From NCBI RefSeq assembly GCF_963676685.1, contig NC_092349.1, positions 84,208,604-84,272,603 on the forward strand: 64,000 nucleotides of DNA, read 5' to 3'. The notes beneath the pieces were generated by a model, which made no database searches, was not told the origin of the DNA, and worked only from the letters and a program-made list of their open reading frames with translations. The position numbers were made by a program, and so were the translations under genes. This stretch comes from Mytilus edulis (Eukaryota > Mollusca > Bivalvia > Mytilida > Mytilidae). Positions 26,759-36,889 of the stretch are shown in pieces (positions within the stretch are counted from its first letter, which is position 1; every line of letters starts with the position of its first letter).

Positions 26759-26833
26759 AGAGTTAGTTTCGGTATGCGATTGCAGCAGTGTATATAGAAT
26801 CACACGTGTGACGGTCAATTTCCGAGTAGAGTC
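26759..26833 (+). promoter_or_regulatory. Candidate 5' UTR splice acceptor and leader
   Basis: A pyrimidine-rich tract ends in ttgttattgcag at 26760, 73 bp before the start codon. The same arrangement is kept in the paralogue (gcag at 62681-62684) despite indels nearby. This suggests that the coding exon is preceded by an untranslated exon further upstream. The upstream exon and the promoter were not identified. Confidence 0.45.
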
Positions 26834-29244
26834 ATGAACAGAAAAGACTTTGTTTTCGCATTGTTCATAACATTTATGATATCATTTTGTGTAATTGAAT
26901 ATAAATCTGTTGAATACGACTCGTTACATATACAGGCAGTACAAACAATTGTAACTAGGAACTGTTCATACCAACGTCCGAGGGAAAATCTCAGAAATAA
27001 TTCATACCAACGTCAGAGGGAAAATCTCAGAAAGAAAAATAAAACAGAAACGAACTCCTTGGCATTTTTACCTGGAAACGATAAAAACTTAACACAAGAA
27101 CAGAAAGACTTGGAATCTATTCTAACAATAGCTAAATCTATGTCCAAGGATGCAGTGCTTGTTACAGTGATAAATGATGGATATTTACCTCTAGCATATA
27201 ATTGGTTATGTAATACAAAACATATGGGAGTCCACAATCAGGTCAGAACATTTAGATTTTAAAATGTGGTTGATTTTTGTTATTTTCGTTATAATATTGC
27301 TTTCCTTTGACACACTTGTATAATTTAGTTTCGGATAATAATTATGAATGTTTTTTTTGTCTATCAGCTCATATACATAGTTTTGTCAGTGACCACGACG
27401 TCGTCAATGTTTTTTCATGATTGACTTCATGATTGACTTAAACTCAACATAATGTATAGCTAAATCATATTAGGGAGCTACCATTTGATTTTTATGGTGG
27501 TGGGGGGGGGGGGGGGGGGGGGGGGGGCTAGGATGAAATATTTTGTCCTGCCTTTTTTTTTAGTTGTAATCTCTGTCCTGCCTTTTTATTTTTCACTCTA
27601 TTCGGTCCTGCCTTTTTTTTTAGTTTATCCTGACTTTTTTTTACCTTAACTATCCTCCTGACTTTTTTTTTTTGCAAGTGTCTCATCCTGCCTTTTTTTT
27701 TACTCAAAATTCCTGTCCTGCCTATTTTTTCAAATTTCATCTTAGCCTCCCCCATAAAAATCAAATGGTAGCTCCCTTATCGAATGACTAGTCAAATATA
27801 TTTTTTTTCTTTTTCTTCGAAATAACTTCACAAAAGTGGTAACACGTATGTTGCTTCTTCAAAATTAGAACAAATACTACAGTCATTCAATAAATACTAT
27901 GCATAAAAAAAGGTCGCGAGGAACATAGCGATAAAATTGCAGCAATTAGTATTGAGATTCTTTACTTGAAACGTATACACGAGGTGGGTTAAAAGTATGC
28001 AAATTATTATGATATTCCAGTTGTTGAAATAACCTAAAGACATACGCGCTTGATTTAGTGGCAATGCCAATGGTATTGCAATAGGTAATACCACAACTAA
28101 ATTATATTATCATGATAAAGAAATAATAGAAAAATAAAGAACATACACAAAATAGTGATGCAAATACATAGAACATTCACAAAAATATAATTACAAAAAA
28201 AAAAAAAAAAAAAAAAATACCCATAGATAACCGTGCTAAATTTATAATAAGATGTCTCGAAAAACAGATATTTTGCTCATGATGATGAAACTCCTTTATA
28301 TGACTCAAAGGAACAACTATTTATTTACATACATGCATGTTTTGAAGAGTAGAACCGACAAAAAAGATTTAGATAATTAGTAAGTTGGAACAGAACACCT
28401 GATGCAGACACACTTGTATGTGTTAGTGTGTGTCTTGACAGGGTTGCCTGATTGAGGAGTAAACTATGTAGTTTGTACACGACTCACATTATTATTGTAG
28501 GTATTAGTGATTGCAACGAATCAGGAAGCAAAGGAGAAACTTTTATCAGTATCACCCGACATCAAGGTAGTTGTGTTAACTGTCGACAAATATCTCCAAA
28601 AAGATCAAAAGTATAGTCACGTGGGTTATATCAGACTTTTAGTCCGCAGAACAGAAATACTTTTAGCATTATTGGAAAATCGTATAGAAACATTCCTGTT
28701 TGAATTCGACTTTCTCTGGCTACAGAATCCTCTGTCGTTATTCAAATCATATTCCGGTAAATATGACATGTTGTTTGTACATAATAGCAATAGGAATAGC
28801 ATGGTAACAAATTCAGTAAATGGTGGATTTTTCTACATGTTTCCTACTAACACTACGGTTAAACTATTTCAAGAGTTATATAGCAGAATGCTGAAGTTAG
28901 CAGACAGAATAAAATCATGGCCGCCAGAGAAAAAAGTTTCCGAAGGGGAAAATGACCAAGTGTATTTAAATGATTTATTCTCAAAACGCTATGGCGGATT
29001 AAAAGCATTACTTTTACCGCATACAGTTTTCCCCGACGGGAAATGGTACTCTTTACCGGAATCGAAACGGAAATCATGGAAGCCATATGTCATTCATAAC
29101 AATTGGATAATAGGCAATGGCAATAAAATAGCACGTGCTAAAGAGTGGGGACATTGGTTTCTAGACAACGGCAGTGAGATCAAATGTAACTTTGAAGCTA
29201 TTAGAAATATCAACAGTGTTAAAACAAAAGAATGTTTTCGTTAA
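26834..29244 (+). CDS. Type II membrane nucleotide-sugar transferase (PF03407-like), two exons
   Basis: Join 26834-27241 and 28501-29244 gives 383 codons. The intron is GT (27242) to AG (28500) in phase 0, and the frame runs cleanly across the junction. Residues 6-22 are a hydrophobic signal-anchor after a short basic N-terminus, so the enzyme should face the Golgi lumen. Residues about 42-70 form a polar stalk with 11-residue NSYQ.Q.ENLR repeats and N-glycosylation sequons. The catalytic part, spanning the junction, has features of the Nucleotid_trans family: FEFDFLWLQNP at about 203-213 (a DxD-like site reading EFD), NGG at 243-245, NDQ at 287-289 and HNNW..G..K near 335. The length fits the family. 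Sugar donor and acceptor are unknown. Copies of this family are often multiple in molluscs, and a paralogue begins at 62756. The intron has gained a MITE. Confidence 0.8.
27242..28500 (+). other. Intron of the transferase gene
   Basis: 1259 bases with GT..AG ends and phase 0. It carries the TTA MITE at 27473-27776, an A run at about 28195-28217, and sequence shared with copy B up to 28014. The minus frames within it (27528-27764, 27897-28094) are MITE or intron translations, not genes. Confidence 0.75.
27473..27776. mobile_element. Harbinger/Tourist-like MITE, 304 bp, TSD TTA, in intron
   Basis: Same family as 13459-13720, with 25-bp inverted ends starting gggagctaccatttgattt and a TTA duplication (27470-27472 and 27777-27779). 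The paralogous intron at 63340-63360 reads straight through with a single TTA, which proves the insertion and its boundaries. The interior has a longer G run and one or two more tcctgcctttttt units than the other copy. Confidence 0.92.
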
Positions 29245-29393
29245 TATGTTATATTAGTATACTGTTGTTAATCTTCATTTTTTTTAATTTCATGGCAAAG
29301 TCAGTTTATTTTTGATTTATTTTAAAGAATGGAATAAGGACAAAGAGACAACCTGACCAGAGAGTAAATAATACGGCGGGCTAAACATGTTTT

Positions 29394-29581
29394 GTGCGAT
29401 CTCAACCCTCCCGAAATACCTCTAATATGCAAGTTTATTTGTGCGATCTCAACCCTCCCGAAATACCTCTAATATGAAAGTTTATTTGTGCGATCTCAAC
29501 CCTCCCAAAATACCTCTAATATGAAAGTTTATTTGTGCGATCTCAACCCTCCCGAAATACCTCTAATATGCAAGTTTATTT
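29394..29581 (+). repeat. 47-bp tandem repeat, four units
   Basis: Units begin gtgcgatctcaaccctccc at 29394, 29441, 29488 and 29535, an exact 47-base period, and differ by only a few bases. The preceding 29330-29393 resembles the end of the R7 repeat (cggcgggctaaacatgttt), so the array grew from a repeat tail. Confidence 0.9.
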
Positions 29582-30164
29582 GGTATATTTCATCTCTGTT
29601 AAAATAAAATCAAGATGATGTCCATTACTAATAATTTTGTTTACTCTGAAAAATATTCTGTCCATTAGCAAGTACTCGGACTGACAATAAAAAAAAACAT
29701 TTATTCCGCCAAAAAACATTTAAACCATTCATAAGTACATGTAATTGATATTAAAAAAAAAAAAAAATGACTAACCTTTTTTTTCCCGTACACTCGACCG
29801 GTTGATCGATAACTGTTTTTGATAATCGTCCAGTTAGAAACAATGAAGACGAAATAAATTCCGTTTTAGATGCATTGTTTTCAATTAGTTGTTATTGAAC
29901 TAGCCGTTAATTACTGCCAGTACTATCAGATCTGTTCTGTCAGCCTGTTGTTATTTTAGGGATGTATAAATACCCTGCCACTGCCGATGGCTTACATTTA
30001 ACTTCATTTGAAAATGATGGAAATTGTCATATGTAGAAAATGACGGATTGAACCTGGTTTTATAACGCTAAGCCTCTCACTTGTATGACAGTCGCATCAA
30101 ATTACATTATATTGACAACGATTCGTGAACAAAACAGACATAATATGTAAAATTGTCAAAATAG

Positions 30165-30420
30165 AGGTAGATAAGATAAGATCTATTTTATTAAAGTGTC
30201 ACCATCCATTACAGTACCTATATATACACATAAAGTCATAAGAACCTAGCATTTAGTAAAAGGATGCCAGCCGAAAACGACTTATGGGACACTATCATTA
30301 AAAACAGACAGACAGACAGACAGAATATTTTATGATAGTGTCACATACCAATACAGAACAATATCATACATCATAATATAAGTATTAAATTAATTAAAGA
30401 ACCTTAGTGAGCACGCTCAC
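30165..30420 (-). mobile_element. LINE 3' ends with short tandem tails
   Basis: On the minus strand, two short pieces with related gtgtcccataagtc / gtgacactatcataaaat sequence end in microsatellite-like tails: one (tctta) repeat near 30170-30185 and one (ctgt) run at 30305-30325. Short tandem tails are typical of CR1/L2/Jockey-type LINE 3' ends. Related sequence follows the LINE fragment at 31330-31560. Confidence 0.5.
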
Positions 30421-30479
30421 ATACCCCACGTCCCCACATTGTCATTGGAGAAATTAAATAAGTATAAGAAAAAAAAATT

Positions 30480-31291
30480 GTATAAGAAAAAATATTGAAT
30501 AATAATTTCCTGTCAATATACATAGTATGTCCTTATTATCTACAAAATTTCATGAAATTCTGTTGTGTGTTTTCAGAGGAGTTGAGATGACAAACTGTTG
30601 CAGAAGTACATTGAAGCAAATAAGTTCAAAGGGGCTTAACTCCTAGAAAAAAAATTGAACCGTAATTTCCTGTTGATATGCACATCTACATAGTATGTCC
30701 TTATTATCTACAAAGTTTCGTGAAATTCTGATGTGTGGTTTGAGAGAAGTTGCGATGACAAACTGTTGCAGTAGTACATTAAAGTAAATAAGTTCAAAGG
30801 GGCGTAACTCCTAGAAAAAAAATTGAATCGCAATTTCCCGTCGATATGCACAACTACATAGTATGTCCTTATTATCTGAAAAGGTTTCGTGAAATTCTGT
30901 TGTGTGGTTTGAGAGGAGTTGCGATGACAAACTGTTGCAGTAGTACATTAAAGTAAATAAGGTCAAAGGGCGTAACTCCTAGAAAAAAAAATTGAATTGC
31001 AATTTCCCGTCGATATGCACAACTACATAGTATGTCCTTATTATCTGAAAAGGTTTCTTGAAATTCTGTTGTGTGGTTTGAGAGGAGTTGCGATGACAAA
31101 CTGTTGCAGTAGTACATTAAAGTAAATAAGTTCAAAGGGGCGTAACTCCTATAAAAAAAATTGAATCGCAATTTCCCGTCGATATGCACAACTACATAGT
31201 ATGTCCTTATTATCTGAAAAGGTTTCGTGAAATTCTGTTGTGTGGTTTGGGAGGAGTTGCGATGACAAGAAACAGGACTGACGGACTGACG

Positions 31292-31327
<36 letters not shown>

Positions 31328-31330
31328 TCG
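30480..31330 (+). repeat. About 169-bp tandem repeat, five units
   Basis: Units containing aatttcccgtcgatatgcac, tagtatgtccttattatct, gttgcgatgacaaactgttgcagtagtac and ggggcgtaactcctag start near 30490, 30653, 30822, 30991 and 31161. The array ends in gacggacggacgg..caaaaacattataccctccgcaacttcgttgcg, a tail I recall from a widespread bivalve repeat. The minus frame at 30872-31189 is a repeat translation. Confidence 0.85.
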
Positions 31331-31334
31331 TTGC

Positions 31335-31995
31335 GTGGGGTATAAAAATAAAAATTTAAATCGAAGTTAAGATATCGGTATCCAGCCATGGACTGACTTA
31401 TGAGACACTTTTGCTTAAAAAACTTATTCTAACATTCATTTACAAATGAATAAACAAAACTTTTACATTAATTTAAAAAAAAAACAAAAAAAAACATACT
31501 GTTATACATGTTATACACAATATTTTCTGCGATTAAACATTAAATATAAAGATTTTGTTAAAAAGGGCTGTATACAGTCATGTGTCATCAGAAAAATAAA
31601 CTAAAATTGTAAAACATTGGGTTAATTGCACTTGCTTTCAAAAATAGTTCATATCGCAGATCTGAATAAAATTTACAATGCATTAAAAAATGTTTTTCGT
31701 CTTCTACACAATCAACTGTATAATATTTACATTTTCTATCATTAAGAAGAGTTTATGGCTTGGTGTAACGACCTGTCTGCATAGCTAAAGGTAGAGACCC
31801 ACTTCTAAAATTAGATAAAATACGTCTATGTTGTCTATCATTTACATTTTTGAGATATGAACTTGTTTCTAATTCAGTTTTATAAAGTCTATAAGTATTT
31901 AACTTGTTACCATTTGGTTCATTTCTACCTTGATACAATTTTTCAACCCATTTTTGTTTACCAACACGTGTCTTAGTGTATTGTACGTTTTGCAT
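31335..31995 (-). pseudogene. LINE ORF2 C-terminal fragment and 3' UTR
   Basis: The minus frame 31995-31753 continues in frame past a stop after RYTKP. The whole segment has the C-terminal zinc-knuckle pattern of CR1/Jockey-type LINE proteins: about TGRYTKP, then a degenerate knuckle KCKYYxxxxVEDEKHFLMHC and YSDLR. The first Cys-x2-Cys is damaged (Tyr for Cys). The rest of ORF2 is missing, as expected for a 5'-truncated LINE insertion. 31335-31560 is probable 3' UTR. Confidence 0.65.
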
Positions 31996-32014
31996 GCTGG
32001 AAAAGACTAGACTG

Positions 32015-32705
32015 AGTTCAGGGAATAGCCTCCATTAGCCTTCCCCTTTGCGTAAATATTAATTTCTTGCTTTGATAACCGTGCTAACCCCATCTGATAA
32101 GTTTGTGTGATCTTACAGGAAACACCAGTGATTTAGGCGGATCAATTATCATTCTTCATGTTAAAGTCACATCTTCAAATTTCCATCAATGTCTCCCACG
32201 CAGTCTTTTTTCCACTTTTCTAGCAAACAGAGAACCGTATCACAACCGGTAAATACATGGATCACAATATGAGTGTGTGATCACTCATTGCTAGTGCATT
32301 TAAAAGGTCATTGGTAGATATTTATCCAAAGCTTTTCCCCCTCCTAAACACAATCGTGGGAGACGTCATTACATTTGTAGCATTAATCTAGTACACGTTT
32401 CTCGCTACATGAAAACCCTACTTGGAGGGTAATAAAAATTCATCCTGGTCTCTTGTCAAAATTTGTCACATTGGCATTCGTACCACATCTTCCTTTTTAT
32501 ATTGTATTGTTCCTTTCGGTTGCACCTCTTGGAAACTTAAGTCGTGTCTGTATATTTGTTAAAATTTTCAACAAGTAAAGTGAGAAAAAAATTCAAAGCA
32601 TGGATTCACTTAAAGGGTCTTTAATTTGCATCGGAACTAAACACATTTATTTAAATAACAGTTGTTTGCATGACACGGGTTTTGTTCTTATTTATGTTAT
32701 ATATT
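32015..32705. other. No gene; probable decayed repeat
   Basis: Contains cattcgtaccacatcttcc near 32476-32494, which resembles the R7 end block. Nothing else is recognisable. Confidence 0.35.
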
Positions 32706-32709
32706 TTAT

Positions 32710-33275
32710 GATAGTATGATACTAAACCCCTAACGGGAGGGATTGTGCCTGATATTCATATGATGAAGACATAATCTTTCTATCAGTTTAATTGAGGTCT
32801 GGAGTTGGCATGTCAATTAACTGTTAGTATAGTCTGTTGTTATTTATGAATTATTGTCATGTTATTTATTTTCTTTGACATCGGACTCGGACTTCTCTTA
32901 AACTGAATTTTAATGTGTGTATTGTTATGCGTTTACTTTTCTACATTGGCTAGAGGTATAGGGGGAGGATTGAGATCTCATAAACATGTTTAACCCCGCC
33001 GCAATGTTGCCTGTCCCAAGTCTGGAGCCTTTGGCCTTTGTTAGTCTTGTATGATTTTTAATTTTAGTCTCTTGTGTATGAATTCGGAGATTAGTATGAC
33101 GTCCATTACCACTGTACTAGTATACATATTTTTTAAGGGGCCAGCTGAAGGATACGGGGTGCGGGAGTTTCTCGCTACATTGAAGACCCATTGGTAGCCT
33201 TCGGCTGTTGTCTGCTCTATGGCCGGGATGTTGTCGCTTTGACACATTCCCCATTTCCTTTCTCAATTTTATGCA
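32710..33275 (+). repeat. Mussel-type interspersed repeat R5
   Basis: A long block (gatattcatatgatgaag, atcagtttaattgaggtctgg, tgttatgcgtttacttttctacattgg, catgtttaaccccgccgc, ggataccgggg-like and ttgtcgctttgacacattcccc) that I recall as a high-copy mussel sequence. The part around catgtttaaccccgccg is also found inverted at 8060 and 29380. The minus frame 33041-33247 lies within it. Confidence 0.55.
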
Positions 33276-33465
33276 TAACGCACACTCTTAAAGTAGACCA
33301 AAATAATTTCCCATAAAACTTGATACATTGTATATATATATAGCATTTTTACACCAATCAATAGATAAAATCCACAGTTTGTTAGAAAGGTCAAAATTTT
33401 ATTTTTCTTTATTTTCAAAATGCATATCATTGATGCGTTTTGTTTTAATCGGTGTCAAAAAGGCG

Positions 33466-33900
33466 TTTACAGAACGTAATAGGTGTTTGCACATAACGTA
33501 ATAGGTGTTTGCACACAACGTAATAGATGTTTGGACATAATGTGATCGGCATTTGCACATAACTTACATGTTGTTTGCACATAATGTAAGCGATATTTGC
33601 ACATAACGTAATAGTGTTTGCACATAATGATGTAGTTTTTATACATAACTTAGTAGGTATTTGCACATAACGCAATAGGTGTTTGCACATAAGGTAAACT
33701 ATGTTTGCACATAGGGTGAACGATGTTTGCACATAGTGGGGACGGTGTTTGCACATAAGGTAAACTATGTTTGCACATAGGGTGAACGATGTTTGCACAT
33801 AGTTGGGACGGTGTTTGCACATAAGGTAAACGAGGTTTGCACAAAACGTATAAGTTGTTTGCACATAATGTAAAAGGCATTTGTACATGACGTAATGAAT
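33466..33900. repeat. 22-bp tandem array A, about 20 units
   Basis: Degenerate units of about 22 bp with core tgtttgcacataangtaa. Because 22 is not a multiple of 3, the minus-strand translation cycles through three peptide versions of the same core (MCK, YVQ, LCAN), and two overlapping minus frames stay open for 163 and 76 codons. This is a repeat property, not a gene. Confidence 0.9.
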
Positions 33901-34151
33901 GCTCACAGAGAGTATCAACTGTACCGCAAAATGCATATAAGTTATACCATGATTTATCGGTCGTCCAACTGTCTATATCAATCTGCTCAGCTCTTAATAA
34001 AACTCCATATCACGGCTTTGTGACGTCAAATACGTTGACCTGGCCTTAATAACTTTGACCCGGACATATCAGCGACGTCATAATGTTTGAACCGACGTTG
34101 ATAAGTTTTACCCGAACTTATCAAGTCAACTTCCGGTTGCTGGTGAAACTA

Positions 34152-35587
34152 AAGCCCCAGTCCCACTAGACCACGATCGCACCACGCTCACCGCGATCTA
34201 AAATAAATTTAGATCGTGGTGAGGTCGCGGTATGAGCGGCATGAAAATGTAAATTTTCGTTGCTTTCATGATGCTACTACGTCCTCTCTACGCTTCTACA
34301 AAGATCCCACTACGATTATACCACGTTCTCACCGCGCTTATTCTGCGACCTCACTACGCTTATCAAGATCTTTCTACGCTCTTCACGTTCTCACTACGAC
34401 CATACCACGAGTTATCCGATTGCAACACGATCTTACTGCGATTATTACACGTTCTTACCACGATTATACTACGTTCATAGCGCGATCTTACTACGTTCTC
34501 AACAATAACGTCAACATCGTGTTCCATATCAATACAGTTCAATTCCTTCTATTTCTGATTAAATCGTAGATTTCTCGGAAACAATACAGTCATGCCACCA
34601 AAATCTACCAGAATACGTGGGCATAGTGGTAGGAGTTGATGTAGAGGCAGAGGGAGCAAAGTAACGAATCCTGATCAAGCAGAGATGTCGGACCGACCAA
34701 TCCAACCTAAATTACAACCTATTGCTGGTCCATGAAGCTCAATGACGATATTTTAGTGAACGATACATGGGATGACATAGATGTATCAATATATATATAG
34801 GAAGATGTGGTATGAGAGCCAATGAGACAACTCTCCATCCAAGTAACAATTTATAAAAGTAAACCATTATAGGCCAAGGTACGGCCTTCAACACGGAGCC
34901 TTGGCTCACATCAATCAGAACGTTATAAAGGACACAAAATATTACAAGTGTTAAACCATTTAAACGGGAAAACCAACGGTCTAATCTATATAAAAACGAG
35001 AATCATGGTTGAGCCGTTAGAGCAAATGGATAATTACATTCAAACAAACAAAATCTAGGGAGCTTTTTTTATATATTTTATGTGAAAATGACAATGAGAA
35101 TGATGGTCGTAGTGTGAACGTAGTCAGGTCGTAAGAAGAGCGTGATGAGGACGGCAAGGGCGTGCTAGAATCGTACTATGGTCTTGAAAAGCGTGGTATA
35201 ATAGTAGTGGAAGCGTAGTTGGGTCGCAGTGAGAACGTGATGGTCGTAGTGAGGTCGTGATCACGTTGCTGTGCGATCGTAGCGCAGTCTCTCCGAAAAG
35301 AATCACGCTTTCGCTACGCTCTCGCTACGATTGTACAGCGACCTTTGCGATCTTACTACGATCTTAGTGCGCTCTCACTACGCTTCTACTACGACCTGAT
35401 TTCGCCACGACCGCACCACGATTGTTTTGAACATGTTCAAAGTTGGCCACGCTCTTCACGATCTTGAAGACCTCACCACGACCGTGATACGACCTTACTG
35501 CGATCTACACGATCGCACTACGATCATCAAAATTTGCATTTTTTTCACAGATCGTAGTGCGATCGTGGCCTAGTGGGACTAGGGTAT
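34152..35587. mobile_element. Foldback element with cacgatc-rich subterminal arrays, about 1.4 kb
   Basis: The ends are inverted repeats: agtcccactagaccacgatc at the left and its near-inverse gatcgtggcctagtgggact at the right. Both subterminal regions are built of irregular 10-12 bp motifs such as ctacgatctta / cacgatcgc (34180-34510 and 35100-35570). The central part holds R7 repeat DNA (34800-35000). No transposase was seen and the target duplication is not resolved. The frames at 34216-34569, 34268-34480 and 35124-35306 are motif translations. Confidence 0.7.
34800..35000 (-). repeat. R7 repeat copy
   Basis: Reads gaagatgtggtatgagagcc..atgagacaactctcc, acggccttcaacacgga and gggaaaaccaacggtctaat, the inverse of the accacatctt-ending repeat at 45410-45667. 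It lies inside the foldback element. Confidence 0.65.
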
Positions 35588-35624
35588 TAGACAATACTTC
35601 CAAAAGACGCAAATACAGCCCGAT

Positions 35625-35792
35625 AAATCGATTATCAGGTTATCGGTATATTAATATTGTAAAATATCAGCTGCTCGACATAATACGAAGGCTTTTTGAT
35701 CTCGTTCGCTGCGCTTACTCGACAAAAAGCTTCATATTATGTCTCGCAGCTGATATTTTACGATATCAACATGCAGACAACCTGATAATCGG
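35625..35792. repeat. Hairpin, arms about 75 bp
   Basis: The left arm (cgattatcaggttatcgg.. through gctgctcgacataatacgaagg) pairs with the right arm (cttcatattatgtctcgcagc.. through acaacctgataatcgg) around a loop of about 17 bp. Confidence 0.7.
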
Positions 35793-35803
35793 TACGTTTT
35801 ATG

Positions 35804-36275
35804 TTTTTCACTGGGGATACATATGTATAAACACAACATAACGTCAAAAGACTATTACATCGTGAGGTTAACATAGAACAAAGGTGTATCAAAACAAAAC
35901 CTTTAGAAAATTCGTCGGCATAACAATCACATTTGAGACAGGACGCAATTTTTAACTGACTTACGTAAAAGAAGAATAGACACAACATAGATAAAATATG
36001 AGAGAATGTAAAGGTGGTTGATCATAAAGTGTCGAAGTATTTACAGAATATATAGTAGTTAAAGCATGATGTAATGCCTATTGTACACAACAAACTTTAG
36101 CAATGACGTATCATACAACTGTTTGACAAAACAAATAACTAATTTGACATAACACAGAGATGCCGTGTCATGAAATACAGACATTTGCACATAACATAAA
36201 GAAGAAACGACAGGACGTAAAGGCAAAGCGATAAAACACATTAAATATTTACACTATAAGACAGTTCCGGCGTTG
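35804..36275 (+). repeat. Array-flanking duplicated segment S1
   Basis: About 95 percent alike by eye to 36890-37362 (gtttttcactgg.gatacatatg.. through agacagttccggcgtt). With the arrays it forms a direct duplication of the unit array plus S. Short frames here are not gene-like. Confidence 0.85.
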
Positions 36276-36509
36276 CATATTACGATCATCATCGAGATTT
36301 TTTGTATCTCGATTTTCATTCTTCTTGTTGATTTTCCATTCTGTTCGAACAAATATTTCAATGGCAATGCTAATAAAGATGTTTCTTGACATAATACAAA
36401 TCTAAAAATAAGCTGTTAAAGTAGAGAAATCAGCCTTATAAAATTTCCCTATATTTGTGTGCGACATCTTTGGATGATCGTAACTGAAGTTACGATCATC
36501 ACGTTGACA

Positions 36510-36835
36510 CCGGTGATAGATGTTTGGACATAATGTAATAGGCATTTGCACATAGCGTAATCGGTGTTTGCACATAATGTAAGCGGTATTTGCACATAAC
36601 GTAATAGTGTTTGTACATAATGATGTAGTTTTTAGACATAACTTAATAGGTATTTGCACATAACGCAATAGGTGTTTACACATAAGGTAAAATACTATGT
36701 TTGCACAAGGGGGAAGATGTTTGCACATAGGGTAAACGAAGTTTACACATAAGGTAAACGAAGTTTGCACAAAACGTATAAGTTGTTTGCACATAATGTA
36801 AAAGGCATTTGCACATGACGTAATGAATGCTCACA
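36510..36835. repeat. 22-bp tandem array B
   Basis: Same core as array A and the same order of variant units (for example the aatgatgtagtttttaNacataactta unit), with fewer units because of an internal deletion. It ends identically in acgtaatgaatgctcac. The minus frame 36402-36794 is its translation. Confidence 0.9.
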
Positions 36836-36889
36836 AGAGTAAAAATTGTTCGGCAAAACGCATATGAATTATACTACGATGTGTTGTGT

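Larger units (their letters stand above)
25314..28014 (+). repeat. Segmental duplication, copy A
   Basis: Matches 54994-55063 joined to 60969-63590 (copy B) at high identity, with indels. It includes upstream DNA, exon 1 of the transferase gene and the 5' part of its intron. Relative to copy B it has an extra TTA MITE (27473-27776) and lacks both the LTR element (empty site TTTT at 25380-25383) and the TTAA MITE (empty site 25806-25809). Homology ends inside the intron near 28014. Confidence 0.85.
33955..35800. other. Composite insertion within a duplicated array unit
   Basis: Array B runs directly into its flank (36840-36900), but the same join next to array A is interrupted here by about 1.85 kb. 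The insertion contains the foldback element 34152-35587, an R7 piece at 34800-35000, and the hairpin at 35625-35792. Confidence 0.6.

Noticed and set aside
27528..27764. Lysine-rich minus-strand frame in the transferase intron
   Set aside because: It is the poly-T/poly-G interior of the TTA MITE, absent from the paralogous intron.
30872..31189. 105-codon minus-strand frame
   Set aside because: It repeats the same peptide because it lies in the 169-bp tandem array.
33445..33936. 163-codon minus-strand frame as a gene
   Set aside because: It is a translation of 22-bp tandem units in rotating frame; no start context, domain or conserved composition.
34216..34569. 117-codon plus-strand frame rich in Arg, Ser and Thr
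   Set aside because: It translates the ctacgatc motif arrays of a foldback element.
33466..36835. CRISPR-like arrays
   Set aside because: Units are contiguous and degenerate with no unique spacers, and the context is eukaryotic.
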